64,000 nt of DNA. Origin: Hoplostethus atlanticus. Taxonomy: Eukaryota; Chordata; Actinopteri; Trachichthyiformes; Trachichthyidae. The position numbers and the translations under genes were made by a program. The notes beneath the pieces were generated by a model. It was not told where the DNA came from. It searched no databases and saw only the letters and a program-made list of their open reading frames with translations. This document shows positions 21,899-33,800 of the stretch, in pieces; within the stretch, counting starts at the first letter, position 1, and every line of letters begins with the position of its first letter. The stretch lies in assembly GCA_034670405.1 (NCBI GenBank), contig JAXDDX010000048.1, positions 1,302,001 to 1,366,000 on the forward strand, read 5' to 3'.

Positions 21899-24800
21899 GT
21901 AAGTAGGATTTAATGATTGCAGACAACAGATAGAATGAAGTAGCTTCCATAACATCTAGTCGATCCCAGCCTCGGACAACAATGAACCATCGTTTCCACA
22001 ATGGGCTTAGACTATTACCTGGGATGACAACATACATTGCACGGAAAGTTCAGTGTTTAGTTTTCCTCCTGATATCATATGAGCCGAGTTCAGGCTAGGT
22101 CCATTAAATAGATTATAACGGTTTTCGCAGAAATGCCTCCGAGGATAACATTTCCTAGTTAGACAACAAAATTAAGTAAACCGTATGCTAATACGTGTAC
22201 CGTCCAAGTTTAAGTTGACACTGTAAGCTGCTAAGGCGGCTGTCAAAACAAGTTCAGATTCTGTAACGTTACAGTCTCGCAGCTCATTCATGGCGCTGAG
22301 GTATAGATGTAATTATCACTTTATTTGAAATGTATTATATCCAGTCTTAATCTCTTATATAGAGAGTAACGTTAGGCAACTTTGGTTAGCAAAATCATAG
22401 CACCATGTATTCACTTCACATGGAATGTTTAACCAGCTAGCTAACCTAGCTACTGCTTCGCTTCTCAATCATTTATAAAGGAAATATTTAATCAATCAAT
22501 GTGTTTAATTTGTTAATGCTCTCAGTAGCCATATCCAGAAATGTATACAACAAGAATATACGTGTTCTGCTAGAGGAAGCACACTCGTTATTAAATTGAA
22601 AATGTAATGCAGTGAAGAGTAACAATTAACTTAGCGTTAGTCTTCAAGATGTGTTTTTATCCATTCTTGTGTTCCTCCATGGCGCGTTTGACGTAATATC
22701 TAACGGCTGAAGTACGATTCCAAAACATGGGAAGCCCCAAGACTGACTGTGAGAACAACACCCCATGACCAAACTAGCTGGCACAAATAATTAGACAATA
22801 GTCTATAGTACAGAGGCGGTTGAAACAGCTGGGGAAATGAATGCCTTTGTGTCTCAAATGATGGCATAACTTCAAGAATGCAGTCCAACTGTAAATATGT
22901 TTTTGGGTTCTTGAGAAGTTTTTTTTTCCTCAAATGTAGTGGCTGCATTGGATGGTGACTTGGCCAAAGAGAACCAATGGGAAGTTTCACTGTTGAGACT
23001 TGTGAGAAAAACATAGCGTAAAAGATTTGTTGTACAAAACCACTTTCACCCACATTTTGTGATAGCCAATTAAAACGTTGTCTAACCCTAAATGTAGAGG
23101 AAAAAGTATTAACTTTTCTAAACAATCACTTTGCCAGTTCATGCTTATTGATTAGCTAAAGTTAGCTTATGAAAAAGGGGCGATAATGTGAATAACTCCG
23201 TCCTCTGACTTTTAGCTTGTGAAAACCACCCACCAGTTTGAGATTAATTTCCATTGCGAGTTAGCAATCCAAACCAATAGCCTGTATACTAACAGTTCAC
23301 TTAAATGCATTTCAACATGGCCAGCCTAGGCTCCAATATGTGCTGCACACCAATATAAACAGTGTCAGGCTGTATGCTCAATATGTAAACAGTGCCATTG
23401 CATCGTCATAATGCCAGCAACCGTTTGGCAACATTATTACAGCATATCTGTTACAGTCTATTGTAATTGATATCCACAAACAAATTCTCAACTCACAATA
23501 ACGTTATATCGACAAAAGACTGTGACTGCTTACGGTAAAGTTAATAATAGCAATAGGGGTGGGCGATATGGCCTTCAAATTATATCACAATTTTGAAAGA
23601 TTTTCTTGCGATAATGATGTTTACAACGATATGCTAAAAATCTCATCTCTGTTGGTTTCTGTAGGTGGCGCTTCTTCCTTTGTATGGTGGCAATCAAATC
23701 TCATGCTAACTACCCAGTTCTTCTTTTATTTTATTCCAAAAAAACACTGTTGCTGTTGCTGGGAACATAAAATGCATCAGGTTTTGTATGGCAGAGGATT
23801 TTTCATGGGAAAGAGCTACCTGCTCAGAGGTGTTTCAAACAGCAAATGTAAAAGCTTTCATGCTTTACCGCTCAGTCGGTAGAGCATGAGACTCTCAGTC
23901 TCAGGGTTGTGGGTTCGATCCACAACCCTGAGACTGAGAGTCTCATGCTTAATACACATAGTGTCAACTATAACCTTTTGTAAGTCGCTTTGGATAAAAG
24001 CGTCTGCTAAATGACTGTAATGCATAGGTTGAATCACTGTTGTATGGTATCAACTGGCGATACAGAGATTCATTTCTATGAAAAAGTTGCAGATTATTAC
24101 GTTGTGTGTTTTACTGGCATTGTTACATATTGTTACCATGCTGCTGCATAAATAGTATGTGTACATGCACGCTGTTACCAGAGTTCGTATCCGAACCACA
24201 TCTTTGTCCATCAGCACACAAACATACACACACACGCCCCTTACCCGAACCAGGGACTGTCCCCACCTGGGGTTTTAAACCATATAGTACATAACGCTTG
24301 ATTGTTTCAGTATGTCTCTCAATATCAGGATTTCCAGGGTGCTTAGTGTTCCCACCATGGAGTCTAATTTGCTTTAGAAGTTCCTCCAGGTTCACAAATA
24401 CATCATTGTTTTCATGTCTCTCACATAACCATTCTTCAACAACAGTCCAGCTTTCTCTCCACTCCTTTTCTCCTTCTCCCACTGGAACACAAACACACAC
24501 ATTTAAAAGGTTCCTGGTTGCAATTGGCCTTAATTGGCCACAGCCGGTGCTGGATGCAGGGAGAACCAGTGCACCAGCTTGATTCTCTTCTGCATCCAGC
24601 CCATGCCTTAACCCCCCCTCCCAAGTCTGCCACACTCTGTTGGGTCCATTTTGTTGTTTGCTGCTGTTTTTCTTATTGCATCATTTCTTGTACGTGCATC
24701 ATTTTTGCCGGGAACGGCAGACCCGGTTGGCAGCAAGGGAAACTCGCGTATAGAGAAGCGTTTACTGAAGATATTGAATACATTGAATGGCTATTGCTAA

Positions 24801-27800
24801 AAATTTCAACAATATAAAGCATCAAAAGGTATTTATTAATATATGAAATATGAAATATATGAAAATCTAAAGGATTAACACTTTAAAAACTTTTCAATTG
24901 TCAGGGTACACTTAATTATCATGCATATTAACTAATAAGTAGCACTTCAATAAAATGTTGACTTTAAGAACTGGTCCAGCTGTTATTACTACAATCTTCT
25001 ACCACCAAACACAGTCTGTGTGTCTTGGTAGCAAGCAGTGCAAAGCAATTTTAAAAGATTACATTTAATTGAAGTAATTGTAGTTTGTGGGTGTATGTTG
25101 AATTTACCAATGGACCCTAATGATTCAGAATAGGTCTCAAGTTGTGTTCTGTGAAGTATATGCTTGTTGATAAGCAAGGCAACATTAAAGGGGGGGTATT
25201 GTACTCATTTTGGGCTATTTAAACTGTTCCTGGGGGTCTTTACAAGACGTTTGTGAAGTTTTATATAAAAAAAAAAAAAAATCCTAAAACCAGCTTCTGT
25301 GGTGTGTGTTTCAGTCTCTCATTTTCTCCATTGTAAAGAACGGGCTGTTTTGAGGGCGTGGAGGTTGTATGTAATGAGCACTGCTCTGATTGGCCGCCTC
25401 ACGCCTCGGCCAATCAGAGCAGTGCTCATTACATACAACCTCCATGGAGAGCAGAGCGCTCATGCTGCTCAAGGTAAACAAATAAGCTTGATGCAGAAAT
25501 CTACCATAACCATGGCGGCCGCTCCAGAACCAACACTGAGACCGTACATGTTTGAGCCGGAGTCTGACCCAGAATGGGAAGAGGCAGCTGAGCGGTTCCA
25601 CTTAGTTTCTCAATGATAACAATTCTGTGTAATATTGTACTTTCGTGCCTTGTGTTTGTGTATGTGGATGTGTGAGCGACACTCTCTGCTGTAGCCGGTC
25701 TGTTTATGGCTCATGTCCATAAGCTTATTGAATACAACTTGCAGACAAGCTAGGATTGACAATTTTGTTGAGCTAGTTAGCCAATATATTATTGGATGCA
25801 ATCTATTTGCATCCAAACAGCGCAGCCAAACAACCAAACGCGATTGTACTAATGGTGGCTAAAGTTTACCGAGCCTGACACGTTCGACAGACTTATAAAA
25901 CAGACACTGGTCCCAACAAATAACTTAAAGATGAGTCCTGACTCCAACCAATAACTTTTCTTTTACTTTACTTTTAATGACTCCAGCTTTAGTTTTCTTA
26001 CTTCTTCCACGCCCAACAAGCCCGTGGCTAGCCCCGCTAGCTCGTTAGCTAACCAGCAGTCGAATATACTAACCAGACTAATTTGGTAAATTAAATCAAA
26101 ACATAGTGACACTTACAGATTCCAATTTTGCAGATGGGTCACGTACCTTATGAATTGCTCCATCTTTAAGCTTCAATTTAGATGCTAATCCTGCCGTTGC
26201 TCAAGCAGTCTGAGGAGTGATCATCACACAGAAAAAACTGTAGCCGTTGCCGTTAAAAATAAAATGAATCCACTCTGTCCTGGCATTTTCGCGTGTTGGG
26301 AGACTGCAGGGATCTATGTTGCTGCCTGTATCCTACAAAATAATAACTGGAGAGTTGATATATCGCCATAGATATGTTGTTGTTTTAGCTTCACTCGTCG
26401 CAAAGTAATGGTGCATTCCAGTGTACTCAGAAAAAACGGCGTCCGAATGTGATACGCGCCGATTCTATTCACTAATGGCGCTGTAGTAGTTGATGTTGAG
26501 TTTAGATGCTTGTAACATTCTGAGACTTGCCATACAAACATGAGTTTGTTGCGGGCGATTATGTTTTCCCGAGCAGATGCACTGGAACACATTTAGATTG
26601 GAAGTTAGGAATACTGACTCGGAATTATCGATTTCCGAGTACAATGGAATGCACCATAAGCAACGGCTTGCGGCGCTGCCGTCATGCCGTAAATGGGATT
26701 GGTAATGCCGTAAATGGGATTGGTTGTTCACCTGGGCATGGGCATGCTCTGAGAGGGGCTGGATTAGCGCCCGTTATGACGTCCAAAGGGGCTACTTTCT
26801 GAAACGGCCTGTTTTTCTCCTATCTTTGGCACTGTTTTTGGAAAAAGGAAAATACAGAAAAATGGGTTGACTTCCAGATTTCAAATTTTCTCAGCTGCTT
26901 AGGTAAATGATTTCCTGTGGAACATGTAGAAGCGCCAGGAATAAGCCGTTTTCCATAATATGGGACCTTTTAAACCGTCAGAATTTGTAATGAGTTTGAC
27001 AGGATATTTTTTCTCTCACAAAGAGAACAGGCATCTGGGGAAGGATGACCTCAATGCGTGACATGGATAGGGAGGTTTTTCTTTCATGGCTGTTTTATGT
27101 CCGGGATTTGAGGCAGATATAATGTCACATTGGCGTTTGAGTAAATGAAAATGGTACAATAATTGAGGAGGACTATTTCTTTTTTAACCTAACTTTGCAA
27201 TGCTAGGAATGGCATCCAAACAACATGTGACTCAGGGAAGCTTGTTTTCACTGCAAGCAGCCCTGATAGGATAAGACTGTGTCTTCAACCGTGTCATCAG
27301 AACTGTGACTTGTCCAGTTTACCCTCTCAGTCATATGCATGCTGTGCAAGTATGCAGCTCCTTGGTGTCAACAACATGCATTTGCAGAAAGCTGTAAGCC
27401 TAGCTGTAAGTTCTATTTTGGATAGCGATATTATTTTTAGTCAATCCTCAGATTAAGCTATTTTTGATTGATATAGTTTTTCATCTAATATGACCATCTA
27501 ATATGATTACGCGACTCAGGAATTGGCTAAGCAGAGGAAACGGCAGCAGACGTCTCTTCGTTGGTTGGGTAGGCAGGATTTCTGCCTGTGCTGCTTGCCT
27601 GGATTAAAAACAGCAGTAAATGACACCCAAAGGTGCATGCAGATGGCCCACAATCTCTGCTTATATGGTTCAAACATTAACAAACAGTGCTAATATGGGC
27701 TTTTGCCAGTAGAAATATCTACTGTCCTAAGGATGAGGAAGACAATCTTGTGTTTGTATTCTTTATCATGTAATGGAGATTTCATGCTTTCATACTGACA

Positions 27801-30800
27801 CCCTAAATAAATAAATAAATAGATGGATCACTTCTTATGTGAAAGTTATGAAACTAATGAAATAGAATATAAAGAATAATTTAATCCCTTCAGGCCTGCC
27901 CGGTTGCCCTTGGCAATCAGATTGAGTCAATTGGCAACCGTTTCGTGGCCTCTGGTTGCCACCTTTGGTAACCACCTGTTCAGTATTTTTTTTATATATA
28001 ACAATAAATAAAAACCTACGAAACTGGAAAATCGAATTTCAATAAAAGTCCGTAAAATTACTACTGCACTTACACTACGTTCGTGCGCAACACGACATTT
28101 CAGCCAATGTGCGGCCACTTTCCAGACACTCGCGCAGCCAGCCTGTTGCAATGCCGAAACAAATGAAATTGTTTGACTGTGGAGTAAAAAAGTCGCATGA
28201 ACAGGCACACCCATACAAGAAGCGATGGATACCGCCATTCGGGAGATGAACGCCGCAAATCGGGCAATCCTGATCAAACTTTTCATCACAGTTTACTACG
28301 TTCTCAAAAGCGAAGACCCCTTTACCTCGTCTGCTGGTTCTCCAAATCAAGAACGGCTCTGATCTGGCGCGATTGACAAGCTATAAATCTGCTCAGGCTT
28401 GCAGAAGGTATTTATTAGATTTGAATCTAGTAAATTAATAACCTTTCAAATAAATGTGCGATCGTAATGTAACGTTAGTGTATTGTCAAGAGTGTTTTTC
28501 ATTGGTGAGTCTACCTTCTCTCTGTGTGTGTGTGATATTTATAATAAGTGTTTTGTACCAATAGCCTTGTATTGTAGCTAAAAGAGATATGCACACCTAG
28601 TTTACTTTTAAACAGTAATTTATTGTGTAGGATTAATTTTTACACTGTGTCATATCTGATTTCTGCAGGCTGACTCCATACATTGTGGAACACATCCGGC
28701 AATCAACTGTCACCTGCCTAAGTTAAAACTCTTACAGTTTCAATTGCTGTAAAGTAACTGTTAAAACAAAGACAAAAGTGTTTATGTAGTAAATATGTTT
28801 TAAACATTCTTTATCTCATTGTTTCATTATTAAAATGTGTGGTATAGTTAAGATATTCATTGCGCCAAATATAGGCCGTATAAAACATGGCAACCATATT
28901 GTCCATTTCGGCAACCAAAAGCTGATGCCTGGTTGCCAAGCCTGGCAACCATTTTTAAAAGTTAGCGTCGAGCCCTGCCCTTTACATTTATCCCTTTGCA
29001 CTTGGCGTGAAGTGAAAATTAAAGTGAGCATTTAAAATGAAAATGATGAATACCTTGTTTCACATCACCTCGATCAGTGACAGTAACCCAGACAGACGCA
29101 GACAGAACAGTTTCTCTCATTTATTGATGATCTCCCCCTCTAGCAGGCTGTTTTGGGCAAGCTACTTTGTAACTTAACCTCAGCTGATGTTGTAAACCAG
29201 CTGATTCCCCACCATTTGTGCAGGGGGCATCCAGCATACAGCTGAGAGAAGAATCAAAAGGGAGTAACAAACAAGAATGGCCCCTGAAACATACTCAATA
29301 TATCTAAATCTGTATCCACCGAACAATGTTTGCTATGTCTTTCAGAAATTTATATGAAGTGTAGAGATTGATGTGAACTCATCCCACCACCATTGCAGTG
29401 TAAGGTACAAGCTTATGTAGGCTATGAACAGCACTGCAGTTTTCAATGTCTCTGCTGTCAGATTATCCCTGATTGAGTCAATAAAGCACAGTGTGCTCTA
29501 TTTGACTGGACGCTTCCCAGTAATTACATTGTTTGAGGTCTTTTTAAGTGTGTGAAAATGTTTCATTTTTGTCAGCAGAAGTTCACATTGAAAGCGATTT
29601 TGTAAATGAAACCCGAAGCTTGAATCCAGTCATTCAGTGTCATGTCCTGATATGAACAATGCCTTTCAAAATAACAATGTTCTGCTAATCCTAGGGTAGA
29701 AGAATTGTTTAATTTGGCCTACGACTGAATGTGGGTTTGTAGTAGTAATGTATGTTTCAAACAACCGTCTGTGAACTAATGGGCCATTTGCCTCTGAGTA
29801 GCCTATGTTTGAAAAATTCATGATCTCAGCAGCGGTGCAAGAGATTCAGCAGAGGCGCGGTGCCACTGCCTTTTATGTAGGGGAAACATAGGTCTATTCA
29901 TATCTGCCCAGTGATGCAACAGGCCATCACCCGGCTTGAATTGAAGCTATAGTATGCAACCTTTTTTCCTTGAGACAGGAAGAGTATTGTTCATCCCTCC
30001 AGCCAATCTGCATTAAGAATATATCTTGTTTATTTATTGTTATTTTAATGTCAAAAAGTAATTTAAAAGCATAATAACTTACAAGGCAAAATCAATAAAC
30101 TGTTTTATCGATTGATATTAAAGCCGACTTTTGGGAAGAAGGAAGACACTAAAAGTAATGCCTGTGTGTGTGTACATGAGTTATAACTATGGGTGTGATT
30201 TGTGATCCTTACAGATCCTCACTAATAATTGCAACTTTTGATTGTTTTCATTTTTAAATATATTGAATTTAATATTTGAAAAGTTTGTCAACATTTCAAC
30301 ATTTCATTGTAGCAAAATGTATTAAAAAAATAAAATGTCACTTTTTGAACAATGCACAAAAGTCCCATACAGTGTAATTCGTCAATTAAATCTGATTGCC
30401 CAATAAACCAAAAGTATTAAGCTATATAAGCTTTTCAAAATGTAAAGAAATCAAATATCAATCATATATCTTGAATGAATTTAACTGTATTTAGGGGTAG
30501 AACAATAGAAAGCATGTTCACTATACTACATCTTTTTTTTATACATCCATGGAGGCCGTTCTTCTTACTCTCTAAATGAATGGCCCATAGAGGCCATTGG
30601 TGGCAAATCACAATATAAAGGTTATTTGAAAATCAAGTTATTTTGATTTTAAAAATGTATTTAAATTGATTGGGTATTAGTTCTAATTTTCATTGTCTCA
30701 CCCCTCAGTGATGAGATTGGTCTGATCCCGTGTCCGGAGGCCCGTTACAACCGCAGCCCCATTGTGTTGGTGGAGAACAAGCTAGGTGTGGAGAGCTGGT

Positions 30801-33800
30801 GTGTCAAGTTCCTGCTGCCCTACATCCACAACAAGTTGCTGCTCTACCGCCAGCGCAAACACTGGCTGGATAGGGAAGGTAACTGCACACTCACACATAT
30901 CACTGGCTTGACGTTATCGGAGGCCGAGCCTACATGTTTTTATTGTGACTGTCGCCTACATAGAGAAATACAGTGGGGAAAACATGGACACCAAAATCAT
31001 CCGTAGGCGTTTTCCGACCGCAGGAACTATCCCGTAATGTAGTACTATTTGTACTTAGTCCCAGGAACTTTGACCTTTCCGACCGGGGGAACTAGCCCCG
31101 AAAAGCCTCCTCTCGGATAGTTCCTGGCCCCAAAATATGTTACTGCTAGTGAGGTAGTACTTTTCGGGGGACCAGGAACCAGGCCCCATTCTAGACTGCT
31201 TTGTTTGGGGGGGGCAATCAAAGCTTTTGGGTGGTCAACTTTTTTTCAGTATTCCAGCCACAGCCATGACCGATACCAGCTTGGAGTGAGCAGAACCACT
31301 AAACATTTGTTTAGGAAGTTATTTTAGAATTAGTTGAGATGGTGCACTACTATTTAAATCACTAGGGTCAGATTCAGCAGCAGTACCGCTGACTGCCCGG
31401 TGTTGGTGCGAGGTGGGCGGGGAAGGAGTGCTGCTTGAACCGGAGACTTGATGCAAGGAAGCTGGCGGTCCTGGAGCCTATGGATCCGAACTAGCAGCAA
31501 CTGCAACAGCATTGGTGGTACTTGGTTTTGGTTTAGGAATCAAAAATCACTGCATGATAATTATTCAGTTTAATAAACACAGTAACATTACCTAACCTGG
31601 TAATGCTATCTATAAGAAAGAGATTGAAATTAACCAACTGTCTGACTGCTGCTCATAAAGAGCAGCTGTGCTTCAGTGTGCTTGCTAGCTAACGTTAGCC
31701 AAGTAACGTTAACCTAAAACCACCACCAGCAAAGACAAAACAATAACAAACTGATAATAACAAATAATGGAATTAATAATAAAGCTTAAATCTAATTATT
31801 TAAAGAGAATGTCTAACTATTTACGGTTGACGATGAAGGAAACAGAGGGACAGCTTGTGCTCTGTTTCCTCTGATGATTGCTGGTTTCAAAACGTGCAGA
31901 ACACAACCAACCATTGGGTGGGCAGAGCTAAAATTTGGGTGGGCAATGCCCACCTCTGCCCACTTCTAGATCCGGGCCTGCCGGGAACCGTCTGGGCGGA
32001 GTTGCAGCACTGAACAATGCTAATTAGTCAATACAAGCTACACAAAAATTGTGAAGTCCGCCGACCGCCATTTTCAAATACCGGCTTGGTCTATCTCTGC
32101 TTCAAGTTTAGGCATGGAGCACCAGAGCCAACTACAAGGGACACAGGGATGATTTTGGTTTCTTATCACTTGAAGCTACAATCTGTGACTTGTGCTCAAG
32201 TGCACCCTGTTGCGGCTGTGCAGGAGGAATTACAAAAATATATGCCCCAGACAAAAGGTTAACAAAAGCTAACCTTGCTGACTAGCTAGCATGCTGACAC
32301 TAACAACTAACACTAGCATGGCAATGATATCAAAAGTTCACTTACTAGTGTAGCAGGAATTCAAATGCAACATTTTCATATTTAATTACATCTGCCAAGG
32401 AGGTAATGTTATAGCCACTGTTAGTTTGTTTGTCTGTCTGCAGGATATCTCAAAAACGTAGGAACCGATATCCATGAAATTTGGTGGACAAATACGCCTT
32501 GGGTCAATAACAATTGATTCGATTTTGGTGGTGATCTGGCATTTCTGCCATTACACAATAATTGCTTTTTAGCCAATAACTATGAAAGTAACAGAGATGG
32601 AGACTTGAATGAAAACCCTCAAGGTATATTTGGGGAGTCAAGAAATCAACTTCACTTAAAATTCTAGTGATAGAAATGATATCTTTGGGTTTAACGGCGC
32701 GGAGGTAATGGAGGTTGGCAGTCTCAGAGTGCCTTCTGGTTAAAAAAAATGTGGAAAAAAAGGCCACTGAGTGTATAAGAACATTACAGATGGACAAAAT
32801 ATGTTTGTACTTGCTTTTACATTTTTACTTTTAAGTAAAGGTGTTTGCAGTATTACAAGTCCGCGAGTAGTACTACATTTCTGAGTATTTTAAGTCTATG
32901 TGCTTCTACCAGAATAATGCTGTCCTGGGGTTGTTGCTGTATTCTCACTGTTCCTGTGGGGATAGGGAGACACTGTTACATTCCCTTTATAGATGTTTGT
33001 CTAAGATCCCGCTGTGCAACACCTCATCAGACTGGTTTTTGTGAAGATTCTTGAGGTGAATGAATAATTTGACTATTAGTTAGTAGACTACTTGTCTCTC
33101 TCTTGTGAGCAGCCTGCTCAGACCAGCCTGACTCTGCTATTCTCATGAATGCTCTGATCACTAGCAATGGTGGTCGTAAGAGTTAAATAGAGTTAATAGA
33201 GTTAAATAAGCTGCACATTGTGCACACAGTGTTTGATTGGTCACAGTGCCTTTTGTGAATTTGTGAAACGATTGAAACTTAGCAAATATTATTCATCGAC
33301 AGATATCCTTGTTTATCTGAAACCATAATTAATTTTTGCACATTTTCTGTCACTTATGGAGACAAATAGCCCTTGTTCATTTCAGAAAATAACTTGGGAC
33401 TGTTAATGGACATGGAACAGGCCTATAACAGCCTGGATTGTGCACCAATTGTTTTAGAAATGGCATGGGGAGAAACTGGGAGAAACTTGTTTACTCATAG
33501 CCTAGCAGCAGGGACTCAAGTTTTGTGATACCCATGCCTGTGGAAGAACAAAGCACAACGATAATTTCTCATGATCTCCTCTTTAAGAAATTGATGGATG
33601 GTTGTATAAAAATATTATACTGAAAAAGTGGTTAAATCAATTGACAAAGTGACACTCCACAAAAATTATGAGGGTGCTGAAAAGTGTTGCATAAGGCCAT
33701 GTAACTTAGAACTGGATGCTCAGAACTGAATGCAATTTACTACATATACTGTGTAGTGTCGATTTTACATACACTGGGAACACCATATTGATATCTCTTT

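Larger units (their letters stand above)
25189..26969 (+). mobile_element. Kolobok-like (TTAA-inserting) element
   Basis: The left junction TTAA-AGGGGGGGTATTGTACTC (25185) and right junction ATATGGGACCTT-TTAA (26970) give a TTAA target duplication with partly matching inverted ends. A plus-strand frame from 25512 reads MAAAPEPTLRPYMFEPESD, the start of the 'P2X7-like' protein often carried by such teleost elements. The remainder is AT-rich and holds a nested MITE (26409-26656). PiggyBac also uses TTAA, but the ends do not fit it. Confidence 0.55.
21899..30708 (+). other. ptar1: ptar1 intron 1, 8.8 kb
   Basis: Donor GTAAGT, acceptor CACCCCTCAG. Carries a hAT end, a SINE with a hairpin, an unidentified ORF, a Kolobok-like element with nested MITE, and a hAT-like remnant. 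22000-23550, 27000-27890 and 28980-30700 hold nothing I recognise. Confidence 0.85.

Noticed and set aside
22700..23125. 141-codon minus-strand frame in ptar1 intron 1
   Set aside because: Composition is like random AT-rich sequence. There is no motif, and no splice or start context.
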